Shown here: positions 1 through 5,745 of the stretch, one piece after another
How the letters are laid out: each line of letters begins with the position of its first letter
Numbering within the stretch: the first letter of the stretch is position 1
Source: Spirochaetaceae bacterium
GTDB lineage: Bacteria > Spirochaetota > Spirochaetia > Treponematales > Rectinemataceae
DNA length: 11,935 bases
Assembly (NCBI GenBank): GCA_016794765.1
Contig: JAEUJG010000354.1
Location: 1 to 11,935 of the forward strand
Direction: 5' to 3'
Notes under the pieces: generated by a model
Database searches by the model: none
What the model saw: only the letters and a program-made list of their open reading frames with translations
What the model was told of the DNA's origin: nothing
Program-made: the position numbers and the translations under genes

Positions 1-1039
1 CGAGGCGGGGCTTGGCGTCCTCGCCGGAGGCCTGGCCCGGGGCCGCGCGGCGCGCCGCGGCCATCTCCGCGTAGGCGGCGGCCTCCGCCTGGGCGGCGGC
101 GGCGGCGACCGCGTTGTCGGCGCCGGAGGGCTCGGCGGGCGCGAGGGCGGCGGCGCGGACGATGCGCATCTTGGCCGCCGTCTCCTCGGGTTTGCCGGCG
201 ACCGGCGAGGAGTCGATGCCGACCTCGCCGCCCACGGCGTACTGCCGGCCGTCGGGGCCCTTCTGGTAGGCGTAGGAGGCGCCGCCCGTCACGTAGCGGC
301 CTCCGGTCGCGACGTGGGCGGCCTCGTGGGCGCGGACCTCGCCGTCGCGGGCCTTGAGCGAGGCCAGGACGCGCTGGACCTCCGCCGAACGGGACGAAAC
401 GTCGCCGCTCCGCCTCCGCTCGCCCCGCGCCTTCTCTCCCTCCAATTCCGTCAGGCGCTCCTGGATCTGCCGATCGGTGAGGCCCTCGGGCCCGAAGCGT
501 CCGACGCCGCGGCGCCGCGGTTCGGGAGCGTCGCCGGGCTCGCGCGCGGCCGCGGTGCCGTCGCCCGGCTCGCGCGAGGCAGCGGCGCCGTCGCCGGGCT
601 CGCGCGAGGCAGCGGCGCCGTCGCCCATTGCCGCGGCGCCATGCTCGGCGGCGGTTGGTGCGGTGCCCGGCATATCGCGCGGCGCGGCGCCAGGCGCGGC
701 GCCCAATGCGAGGTCCGGCAGGGCGATGAGGTAGGCCGAGGAGCGGCGGTCGAGGGCGGGAGGGCGGTCGTACTCGCGGCCGTACTCACGACCGTACTCA
801 CGGCCGGGCGCCGGTTCGACCGGATCGACGGCACCTATGGGCTCGGCGGCGGCGGCGCCCGCGACGGCCGTGGCGGCCGTGGCGGCGGCGGGGGCCTCGG
901 GGGCTGCGAGGGCCTGGACGGAACCGGGGGCTTCGCTGCGCCCGATGCGGTTCCGCCCAAAAAGGGCGCGCTCCAGGAGTGCGGCGCGAAGGGCGAGGAG
1001 GGAGGATCCGGAATCGGCGGAGATCGGCGCGATGGCCAT
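1..1039 (-). CDS. SprA-related putative metalloprotease, C-terminus off the left edge
   Basis: Translating the minus strand from the ATG at 1039 gives an open frame of 346 residues that runs off the window. Residues 238-242 are HEAAH, a zinc-protease HExxH motif. It lies in the context RAHEAAHVATGGRYVTGGASY, followed by YQKGPDGRQYAVGGEVGID and then a P-E-x-T-x-x-K-M-R-x-V-R-x-A-A-L-A-P segment. This order is characteristic of the SprA-related (CJM1_0395-type) putative metalloprotease family, whose substrate is not established. Residues 1-180 are low-complexity Ala/Gly/Pro/Glu with two short tandem repeats. Residues 184-230 look helical and charged. No signal peptide is seen. An in-frame stop lies at 1061-1063, so ATG 1039 is the first ATG available; no Shine-Dalgarno precedes it, and a -10 box sits 6 bases upstream. 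The family call rests on motif context; proteolytic activity is inferred. Confidence 0.8.
   Translation of the reverse strand, partial: MAIAPISADSGSSLLALRAALLERALFGRNRIGRSEAPGSVQALAAPEAPAAATAATAVAGAAAAEPIGAVDPVEPAPGREYGREYGREYDRPPALDRRSSAYLIALPDLALGAAPGAAPRDMPGTAPTAAEHGAAAMGDGAAASREPGDGAAASREPGDGTAAAREPGDAPEPRRRGVGRFGPEGLTDRQIQERLTELEGEKARGERRRSGDVSSRSAEVQRVLASLKARDGEVRAHEAAHVATGGRYVTGGASYAYQKGPDGRQYAVGGEVGIDSSPVAGKPEETAAKMRIVRAAALAPAEPSGADNAVAAAAAQAEAAAYAEMAAARRAAPGQASGEDAKPRL
536..625 (-). repeat. Three 30-bp coding tandem repeats (GDGAAASREP)
   Basis: Residues 139-168 of the SprA-like protein are three copies of the decapeptide GDGAAASREP (third copy GDGTAAAREP), encoded by 30-bp DNA repeats. 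The first two copies are nearly identical in DNA and the third has diverged. A fourth partial copy (GDAPEP) follows. The unit is likely variable in number between strains. Confidence 0.9.
770..805 (-). repeat. Three 12-bp coding tandem repeats (GREY)
   Basis: Residues 79-90 of the SprA-like protein are GREYGREYGREY, encoded by three 12-bp units that differ only at synonymous positions. The copies are in frame, so gain or loss of a unit would not break the gene. Confidence 0.9.
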
Positions 1040-1045
1040 GGCTAT

Positions 1046-1075
1046 ACTATAGTGACAGCCTCAGGCATGGAGCAA
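1046..1075 (-). promoter_or_regulatory. Promoter of the SprA-like gene, leaderless geometry
   Basis: On the minus strand TTGCTC (1070-1075) is followed after 18 bases by TATAGT (1046-1051). Six bases separate the -10 box from the ATG at 1039, so the expected transcription start falls on or next to the A of the start codon. The -35 box matches the consensus weakly (3 of 6) and the -10 box well (5 of 6). The 8-bp palindrome ACTATAGT (1046-1053) overlaps the -10 box. Confidence 0.55.
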
Positions 1076-1227
1076 GCCGAGGGTGGTGTTGCGAAGCTTA
1101 GGTTTAAACGCTCGAAACGTAAACCATTTTCTTGATAATACTTAGAAAACTAGGCGCCCCCGAAAAGGCTTCACGGAACCCTGAAGCCTAGTCCGCGGAG
1201 GCGGATCCGTGCTACCGTCGGCCTTTC

Positions 1228-1233
1228 GGAGGT
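1228..1233 (+). promoter_or_regulatory. Shine-Dalgarno that fixes the pseudouridine synthase start
   Basis: GGAGGT lies 5 bases before the ATG at 1239. The frame is also open from a GTG at 1209, but that codon has no ribosome-binding sequence and the extra residues do not match the family start, so 1239 is preferred. Confidence 0.8.
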
Positions 1234-1238
1234 CATCC

Positions 1239-1961
1239 ATGGAAGAGTTCAGCATCCTTTACGAGGACGAGGACGTTCTCGTCGCCGACAAGCTTTCGGC
1301 CCTGCCCGTCCAGCCCGAGAAATCGGGGGACGCCTCGCTCCAGGATCTCCTCCGCGCCGAGCTCGCCAAGCGGCCGGGCGCCGGGGACGAGCCCTTTCTC
1401 GAGGCGGCACACCGCATCGACCGCCGCGCGAGCGGCGCCATCGTCTTCGCCAAGACGCGCCGCGCCCTGGAGACCCTCTCGGCGGACTTCCGCGAGCGCC
1501 GGATCGACAAGGAATACGTGGCCTGCGTGGAGCGCGAGCCGACCCCCGCGGCGGGCCGCCTCGAAAACCGGCTGGTCTGGGACAAGCGCACCAACGTCGT
1601 GCGCGCCTTCCCCCTCGAGTCGGAGGAGAAGGCCGCCGGGCGCGTGAAGCCCGCGGAGAAGGCGGTGCTCGACTATTCCCTGGCGGGCAAGTCCGACCGC
1701 TACTGGTTCCTCGAGGTGCGCCTCGTCACCGGCAGGCACCACCAGATCCGCGCCCAACTTTCGCGCGCCGGCTTTCCCATCAAGGGCGACATCAAGTACG
1801 GCGCGCGGCGCACGAACCCGAACGGCCTCATCATGCTGCACTCCCGGCGCATCGCCTTCGTCCAGCCGCGCACGCGGGAGAACATCGATCTCCTGGCGCC
1901 CTTCCCCGCGAGCGAGCCGCTCTGGGAGGTCTACGCCCCGCCGCACAAGGCCGCGGAGTAG
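1239..1961 (+). CDS. RluA-family RNA pseudouridine synthase
   Basis: The 240-residue protein isomerises uridine to pseudouridine in RNA. Residues 58-66 read HRIDRRASG, the family's HRxD motif with the catalytic aspartate at D61. RLVTGRHHQIRAQLS (161-175) is the conserved RluA-type C-terminal motif, followed by IKGDIKYG and the HSRRIAF strand. The N-terminus (ILYEDEDVLVADKL) starts directly in the catalytic fold, so there is no S4 RNA-binding domain; the size fits the short RluA/TruC-like branch. Whether it acts on rRNA or tRNA cannot be told from sequence. The gene stands alone, divergent from the SprA-like gene and convergent with the histidine phosphatase gene. The start is supported by GGAGGT 5 bases upstream. 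The family call is firm, the target unknown. Confidence 0.93.
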   Translation: MEEFSILYEDEDVLVADKLSALPVQPEKSGDASLQDLLRAELAKRPGAGDEPFLEAAHRIDRRASGAIVFAKTRRALETLSADFRERRIDKEYVACVEREPTPAAGRLENRLVWDKRTNVVRAFPLESEEKAAGRVKPAEKAVLDYSLAGKSDRYWFLEVRLVTGRHHQIRAQLSRAGFPIKGDIKYGARRTNPNGLIMLHSRRIAFVQPRTRENIDLLAPFPASEPLWEVYAPPHKAAE

Positions 1962-1983
1962 GTTTCGAAAAGGCGCCGGCCGG

Positions 1984-2007
1984 CCGCGGTTCGGCCCGCG
2001 GTTCGGC
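1984..2007. repeat. 12-bp perfect tandem duplication between convergent genes
   Basis: CCGCGGTTCGGC occurs twice head to tail (1984-1995 and 1996-2007), 22 bases beyond the pseudouridine synthase stop codon. The 106-bp convergent gap shows no clear U-tract terminator. The repeat could arise by slippage and has no assigned function. Confidence 0.8.
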
Positions 2008-2067
2008 CACGCGTCGCCCAGCCCCGCCGCACTGCCGCGTCGCCCCGCGCCGCCGCGTAGCTCCGCC

Positions 2068-2787
2068 TCAGAAGACCGGAGGTGTGGCGATTCGGACTTC
2101 CGGCGCCTGGAAGTTGAGCCGCCGCCACTGCAGGTAGGCGGGCTCGCCGGGGCGCGTCGGCGAGACGAGAAGCTCGAAGACGCCGCAATTCCCCGTCGGG
2201 ACGAGGGGCATCCAACTCCGGCAACCGAAGGTCGTGTGGACGAGCCACTGGATGAAGCCGCCGTGGCTCACGGCGACGATGTTTCTTTTCCCGCCCACGG
2301 CCAAGGCGCGAAGCTCTTCCCAGGCGTCCATCGCCCGCTCGTAGAGCGGACCGGAGCCCTCGGCGCCGGGCACCCCGTCCCAGCTTCTCGATTCGAAGGC
2401 GACATAGGCCTCGGGAAAGCGTTCCCGCGCCTCGTCGAGGGAGATGCCGGAAAACACGCCCACGTCGATCTCCACGAGCGAGGCGCGGGGCTCCGGCGCG
2501 GCCAGGCCCGCGGCCGCGGCGACGATCCGGCCCGTCTCGGCCGCGCGGACGAGGGGCGAGCACAGCACCGCGTCTATCCCTTCCCCCGCGAGCCAGGCGC
2601 CGAGGGCGCCGGCCTGCTCGCGCCCCGCGGCGTCCAGGGGCAGGTCCAGGCGGCCCTGGAGGATGCGGCGGGCGTTGCCCTCGCTCTGGCCGTGGCGGAC
2701 TATGTAGAAGTGGGTCTCTTCCCGCAACGGGGCGAAGAAGTCCGCCCCGGCGAGGCGGCTTGGGCTTGAGGAGGCGAGGCTTTCCAT
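2068..2787 (-). CDS. Histidine phosphatase family protein (phosphoglycerate mutase-like)
   Basis: This 239-residue protein belongs to the histidine phosphatase superfamily. HFYIVRHGQSEGN (26-38) holds the phosphate-accepting H32 with R31. SPLVRAAETG (78-86) carries the second phosphate-pocket arginine (R81). EIDVGVFSG (106-114) supplies the acidic catalytic residue, and AVSHGGFIQ (172-180) the second histidine H175. Length and motif spacing match the cobC/phosphoserine-phosphatase-like branch rather than glycolytic mutases, but the substrate is not predictable. The frame is open further upstream to an ATG at 2838, but that start would place the promoter inside the coding region. The ATG at 2787 sits 9 bases after a -10 box, so I chose it. 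No Shine-Dalgarno is present. No signal peptide is seen, so it is probably cytoplasmic. Confidence 0.9.
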   Translation of the reverse strand: MESLASSSPSRLAGADFFAPLREETHFYIVRHGQSEGNARRILQGRLDLPLDAAGREQAGALGAWLAGEGIDAVLCSPLVRAAETGRIVAAAAGLAAPEPRASLVEIDVGVFSGISLDEARERFPEAYVAFESRSWDGVPGAEGSGPLYERAMDAWEELRALAVGGKRNIVAVSHGGFIQWLVHTTFGCRSWMPLVPTGNCGVFELLVSPTRPGEPAYLQWRRLNFQAPEVRIATPPVF

Positions 2788-2796
2788 GGTGCCGGG

Positions 2797-2826
2797 AGTA
2801 TAGCCCTCCGCCGCTCGGAGGGTAAA
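2797..2826 (-). promoter_or_regulatory. Promoter of the histidine phosphatase gene, near-leaderless
   Basis: On the minus strand TTTACC (2821-2826), an 18-base spacer and TATACT (2797-2802) form a promoter. Only 9 bases lie between the -10 box and the ATG at 2787, leaving a leader of about 0-3 bases. Confidence 0.6.
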
Positions 2827-2865
2827 GGGCGGTGTCACGAAGCTTATGAAGGACGCCGGCGCATG

Positions 2866-2889
2866 AAAAAGCCCGCCGGGGAGGCGGGC
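2866..2889 (-). terminator. Intrinsic terminator of the small lipoprotein gene
   Basis: On the minus strand a 7-bp perfect GC stem (GCCCGCC / GGCGGGC, arms 2883-2889 and 2871-2877, 5-base loop) runs into five T residues. It begins 24 bases after the lipoprotein stop codon and separates that gene from the histidine phosphatase promoter. Confidence 0.9.
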
Positions 2890-2913
2890 CTTTGTCGGGA
2901 GCGCGTCGCGGCC

Positions 2914-3477
2914 TTACTTGATCGGGTCGGTGGGGACGCGGATGTAGTCGATGTAGTAGAGATCGCCGCCGATCTCGACCTGGTTCTTGTAGAGGTACTC
3001 GACGGAAGTGATGTTGCCGAGGTCCCAGCGGTCCTTGCGATAGCTGTCCGAGGAAATCTTGTCATGGTTCGCCCAGCCGGCGAGGAAGAACACGGTGGCG
3101 CCGATGGAGAAATCGGCCTTGGTGGCCTTGCGGCTTCCGACGACATGGTTGACCCACATCTTGGAGCCGTCGCTGATGAAGACGACCTCGGCCTGGTTCT
3201 TGGTGGCCGCGCTGGCGGGGGTGAGGACCTTGGAGACGTAGAAGCTCGAGTCCATCATGGACCGCGCGTCCGAAGAGCTCAGGATCTCGCCGGACTGGAA
3301 GTCGACGACGACCGCGGCCGAACCGGTGGCGGTCATGCCGCCGGAGGAGGCTCCGCCGCCGAGGCCGCCGGTGACGGCGCCGAGGGCTCCGGAGACGGCA
3401 CCCTGCGCCAAGGTGGAGCAGGAAGCCAGGGCGAGCGCGGCGACCAGGACGAGCGCGAAGGCGCGAACAACTTTCAT
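2914..3477 (-). CDS. Small lipoprotein of unknown function
   Basis: The 187-residue product starts with a short basic n-region, a hydrophobic core, and the lipobox LASC with Cys20 as the predicted lipidated residue, so it should be exported and membrane-anchored. Residues 21-50 are a flexible Gly/Ala/Ser linker. The remainder is a soluble domain rich in beta-prone and aromatic residues, including VVVDFQSGEIL, AEVVFISDGSKMWVN and a C-terminal YYIDYIRVP. I do not recognise the family; no catalytic motif or repeat is visible. AAAGGAG lies 5 bases before the ATG and fixes the start. The gene has its own promoter and terminator, so it is monocistronic, and is divergent from the aminopeptidase lipoprotein gene. 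Its coding sequence contains more AT-ending and Lys/Asn/Ser codons than its neighbours, which may reflect high expression or different ancestry. Confidence 0.85.
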   Translation of the reverse strand: MKVVRAFALVLVAALALASCSTLAQGAVSGALGAVTGGLGGGASSGGMTATGSAAVVVDFQSGEILSSSDARSMMDSSFYVSKVLTPASAATKNQAEVVFISDGSKMWVNHVVGSRKATKADFSIGATVFFLAGWANHDKISSDSYRKDRWDLGNITSVEYLYKNQVEIGGDLYYIDYIRVPTDPIK

Positions 3478-3496
3478 GATTTCTCCTTTGCGTGGT

Positions 3497-3521
3497 TGGT
3501 AATGCCTATCCAATTTTACCA
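3497..3521. promoter_or_regulatory. Possible operator overlapping the -10 box
   Basis: TGGTAA (3497-3502) and TTACCA (3516-3521) form a perfect 6-bp inverted repeat with centres 19 bases apart. The right arm lies on the -10 box and the left arm on the expected transcribed leader of the lipoprotein gene. It could bind a dimeric regulator, but may be chance. Confidence 0.3.
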
Positions 3522-3540
3522 CGCGCCCGCGGGAAAGCAA
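3513..3540 (-). promoter_or_regulatory. Promoter of the small lipoprotein gene
   Basis: On the minus strand TTGCTT (3535-3540), 16 bases, then TAAAAT (3513-3518) preceded by TG as an extended -10. The predicted leader of about 28 bases contains the AAAGGAG ribosome-binding site (3483-3489). Confidence 0.7.
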
Positions 3541-3554
3541 GCCTCAACACCGGC

Positions 3555-3584
3555 TTTACGCGGCGGGCGGGGCGGGGCTAGATT
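3555..3584 (+). promoter_or_regulatory. Promoter of the aminopeptidase gene, leaderless geometry
   Basis: TTTACG (3555-3560), an 18-base spacer and TAGATT (3579-3584). Seven bases separate the -10 box from the ATG at 3592, so transcription would begin at or beside that start codon. Confidence 0.5.
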
Positions 3585-3591
3585 CATGGGC

Positions 3592-4686
3592 ATGCACCAC
3601 ACCGTCGCGAAGCGCGGGAGGGCCGCCCGCGGCCTCTCGGCCCTCGCCGCCCTCGGCACCTTGGGCGCGGCGACCCTCCTCTCCGGCTGCTACGTCACCG
3701 CCCAGGGCAGCCGCTACCTCGCCCTCCGCGCCAAGGCGCGCCCCCTTGAAAAAGTCCTGGCCGATCCGGCGACCAAGCCCGAGTTGCGCGCCCTCGTGGA
3801 AACCGCCGCCCGCGTGCGCGTCTTCGCGACCGCGGAACTCGGCCTTGCGGAGACGAAAAACTTCCGCAGCCTCGTCGTGCTCGACTCGGACCGCCTCGCG
3901 ACCGTCGTCCAGGCCTGCGCCGAACTTTCCTTCGACCGCCACCTCTGGAGCTACCCCCTCGTCGGGAAACTGCCCTACAAGGGCTTCTTCGATCCCGCGG
4001 AGGCGGAAAAGGAGGCGGCGGCGCGTCGGGCCGAGGGCCTGGACGTCATCGTGCGGCCGGTGGACGCCTTCAGCACCCTGGGCTGGTTTTCCGACCCGCT
4101 CTTCTCCTTCATGGCCGGCTATGACGAGGCCGATCTAGCCGAGCTCGTCATCCACGAACTCTGCCACGCGACGGCCTTCGCCAAGGGCGCGGAGGACTGG
4201 AACGAGGAGTTGGCCACCTTCGTGGGTCGCGAGGGCGCGGCGCGCTACCTTGCGGCGCGCGAGGGGCCGGACTCGCCGAGCCTTGCCGCCGCGAGGCTTT
4301 CCCGCCGGGAAGCCGAGGCCTTCGCCGCCTGGCTCCGCGGGACCGCCGCGGCACTGGAGCCGGTCTACGCCGCCGCCGATCCGCCGGAGCGGAAGCGCGA
4401 GCGCAAGGCCGCCGTCATCGCGGAGCGCGCCGCGGCCTTCGAGCGCGAGTACGGAAACAGCTTCGAGACGGAGCGCTACCGGGGCTTCCCGATGGCCCGG
4501 CTCAACAACGCCTACCTCGACCTCTATCGCCTCTACGAGGGAGAAAGCGGGCTCTATCGGGACTATTTCGAAAAGGCGGCGGGCGGCGACTTGCGGCGCT
4601 TCGTCGCGGACATGGCCGCGCTCGCCGGGACGAAGGAAAAGGGAGGCCCCAAGGAGGCGATGCGCCGGGCCCTGGCGGGACGCTGA
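3592..4686 (+). CDS. Predicted aminopeptidase lipoprotein (COG4324-like)
   Basis: The 364-residue product opens with a basic segment, a hydrophobic stretch (residues 15-30) and the lipobox LLSGC with Cys33, so it is a predicted lipoprotein. Residues 188-192, HELCH, inside LAELVIHELCHATAF, form the zinc-binding HExxH motif. WNEELATFVG (203-212) supplies the conserved downstream glutamate region. The C-terminal half contains a charged helical segment (265-290) and the FPMARLNNAYLDLYRLY segment typical of the predicted-aminopeptidase family PF10023/COG4324. Enzyme activity in that family is largely inferred. An in-frame ATG at 3586 is possible, but 3592 fits the promoter spacing and there is no good Shine-Dalgarno for either. 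The gene is divergent from the small lipoprotein gene and ends before a two-way terminator. The family call is confident, the start less so. Confidence 0.9.
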   Translation: MHHTVAKRGRAARGLSALAALGTLGAATLLSGCYVTAQGSRYLALRAKARPLEKVLADPATKPELRALVETAARVRVFATAELGLAETKNFRSLVVLDSDRLATVVQACAELSFDRHLWSYPLVGKLPYKGFFDPAEAEKEAAARRAEGLDVIVRPVDAFSTLGWFSDPLFSFMAGYDEADLAELVIHELCHATAFAKGAEDWNEELATFVGREGAARYLAAREGPDSPSLAAARLSRREAEAFAAWLRGTAAALEPVYAAADPPERKRERKAAVIAERAAAFEREYGNSFETERYRGFPMARLNNAYLDLYRLYEGESGLYRDYFEKAAGGDLRRFVADMAALAGTKEKGGPKEAMRRALAGR

Positions 4687-4730
4687 TTCCCGGCAAGCCA
4701 AGCCCCGGGAGCGAGGCCGTATAAACGCGA

Positions 4731-4762
4731 AAAGCCAGTTTCGCCCATGCGCAACTGGCTTT
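4731..4762. terminator. Bidirectional intrinsic terminator
   Basis: AAAGCCAGTT (4731-4740) and AACTGGCTTT (4753-4762) form a perfect 10-bp stem with a 12-base loop. The flanking A and T runs give a U-tract in both directions (TTT on plus, TTTT on minus). It lies 44 bases after the aminopeptidase stop and serves both convergent genes. Confidence 0.85.
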
Positions 4763-4773
4763 CCGAGAGATCC

Positions 4774-4796
4774 GGCCCCGCGGGAGGCGCGGGGCC
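4774..4796. other. GC-only hairpin next to the terminator
   Basis: GGCCCCGC (4774-4781) pairs with GCGGGGCC (4789-4796) over a 7-base loop. There is no U-tract on either side, so this is a secondary structure element of unknown role that may back up the adjacent terminator. Confidence 0.6.
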
Positions 4797-4814
4797 TGGG
4801 CTTCCTTCGCGGGC

Positions 4815-4899
4815 TAGATTCCCGCCTTGGGCTTTACGCGATCGCTCGCGATCGCGCCTCCCCTGCTTTAGAGTCCCGCCTTGGGCTTTACGCGATCGC
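4815..4899. repeat. Direct repeat of the TPR gene's 3' end beyond its stop
   Basis: Positions 4815-4845 and 4869-4899 match at 30 of 31 bases, offset by 54 bp. The right copy encodes the last residues of the TPR protein (DRVKPKAGL and stop). The left copy lies downstream of the stop and would encode VKPKAGI followed by TAG in its own frame. The palindrome GCGATCGC occurs three times here (4838-4845, 4848-4855, 4892-4899). Confidence 0.9.
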
Positions 4900-5539
4900 G
4901 GCCGTCGATGGCTTCGGCCATCGAGGGATTGAGGGCGACGGCCTTGGCGTAGGCGTCATGGGCGCGCTTCCACTCGCCCTGGAACTCGCAGGCCTGACCG
5001 AGGCGGAACCACCAGCGGGGCATCGAGGGCTCCTTGGCGACGGCGGTCGTGTAGGCGATGTCGGCGTGGGCGTATTTCTTGAGGCGGAGGTAGGTCTCCC
5101 CGATGTAGAAATAGGCGGTCGGGACGCGGTCGGCGTTGTCGGCGGCGTTCTCGAGGTACTTGCCGAGATACTTGAGGGCGTTCTCCATCTGGCCAAGGTG
5201 GTAATAGGACTCGCCCATCACCTCGGCGACGCGGGCGTCGAACTGGATCTTGAGGGCGGCCGCGCCCGTACCGACGACTTCCTGGTGGCGGCCGAGGCGG
5301 AAGAGGCTCCAGCACTTCACGGCGTAGGCGTCCATGCGCTTCGGGTCCGCCGCCAACTCGGTGTCGCAGACGCCGACGGCCTCGGCGTACTTGGCCTGGG
5401 ACTCGGGCAGCTTGCCCGCGACCTCGAGCTCGCGACCCTGCCGGTAGATGAGGAGGGCGTCGGGCTTCTGCTGCGCCGCGAGGGGCAGGGCGAGGAGGAA
5501 GGCGAGGGCAAGGGCGAACGAGGGGGCGATGCGGCGCAT
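4868..5539 (-). CDS. Exported tetratricopeptide-repeat protein
   Basis: The 223-residue product begins with a Sec-type signal peptide (MRR, then a Leu/Ala-rich core, cleavage probably near LAAQ at residues 20-23; no lipobox cysteine). The mature part is helical with TPR features. IYRQGRELEVAGKLPESQAKY (31-51) begins the array. ESYYHLGQMENALKYLGKYL (110-129), AYFYIGETYLRLKKYAHADI (142-161) and WWFRLGQACEFQGEWKRAHD (176-195), the last ending AYAKAVALNP, are clear TPR units. It is probably a periplasmic protein-protein interaction scaffold; no enzymatic domain is present and the partner is unknown. ATG 5539 has GGAG 8 bases upstream. The gene lies downstream of the nfn operon on the same strand, but a 206-bp gap with hairpins separates them, so it is likely transcribed alone. 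Confidence 0.88.
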   Translation of the reverse strand: MRRIAPSFALALAFLLALPLAAQQKPDALLIYRQGRELEVAGKLPESQAKYAEAVGVCDTELAADPKRMDAYAVKCWSLFRLGRHQEVVGTGAAALKIQFDARVAEVMGESYYHLGQMENALKYLGKYLENAADNADRVPTAYFYIGETYLRLKKYAHADIAYTTAVAKEPSMPRWWFRLGQACEFQGEWKRAHDAYAKAVALNPSMAEAIDGRDRVKPKAGL

Positions 5540-5745
5540 TGCGTACTCCGGTCCAAGGATGGTATGGGCGGCATTATTGCCCGAATGGGCGCGGCGCGGC
5601 AAGGGCGGCGGCAATGGGGCCGGTCCCGCTCCGCGCGAAACCGGCCCCGCGATCCGCCCTGTTTGCCCCGCCACCCGCCGCCGGGCCGCGCGGGCCGGGG
5701 CCGCCGGCGCCGCCGGGCAGCGGCGCCGGCCCGCGGGGACGACTC
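5540..5745. other. 206-bp gap with two perfect hairpins, no U-tract
   Basis: Two perfect inverted repeats stand out. GCCGGCGCCG (5703-5712) pairs with CGGCGCCGGC (5721-5730) over an 8-base loop, starting 15 bases after the nfnB stop. GGGGCCGGT (5616-5624) pairs with ACCGGCCCC (5640-5648) over 15 bases. Neither is followed by a T-run on the minus strand, so they may act as U-less terminators or protect the 3' end of the nfn mRNA. Upstream of the TPR gene TACCAT (on the minus strand near 5560) is a weak -10 candidate without a clear -35. No gene is seen here. Confidence 0.55.

Larger units (their letters stand above)
1040..1238. other. Divergent intergenic region with AT-rich island and hairpin
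   Basis: This gap separates the SprA-like gene from the pseudouridine synthase gene. From about 1085 to 1150 the sequence turns AT-rich, which is exceptional in this window, and includes the palindrome GTTTAAAC and a GATAAT hexamer (1134-1139) that could be the -10 box of the plus-strand gene. I see no good -35 partner at 16-18 bases. At 1166-1189 there is a perfect 8-bp inverted repeat, AGGCTTCA / TGAAGCCT, with an 8-base loop. On the minus strand it is followed by TTTTC, so it resembles a short terminator, but no gene enters from that side. It could instead be an operator or a 5'-leader hairpin of the synthase mRNA. No ORF or RNA gene is recognised here. Confidence 0.5.

Noticed and set aside
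314..1135. Plus-strand open frame opposite the SprA-like gene.
   Set aside because: Its repeats mirror the coding repeats of the minus-strand gene, and only the minus strand yields the HEAAH family motif.
1984..2007. 12-bp tandem repeat as the start of a CRISPR array.
   Set aside because: There are only two copies with no spacers.
2863..3591. 5' extension of the aminopeptidase reading frame to a start at 2863.
   Set aside because: The extension runs antisense through the small lipoprotein gene and its terminator. The lipobox signal sequence begins only after 3592.
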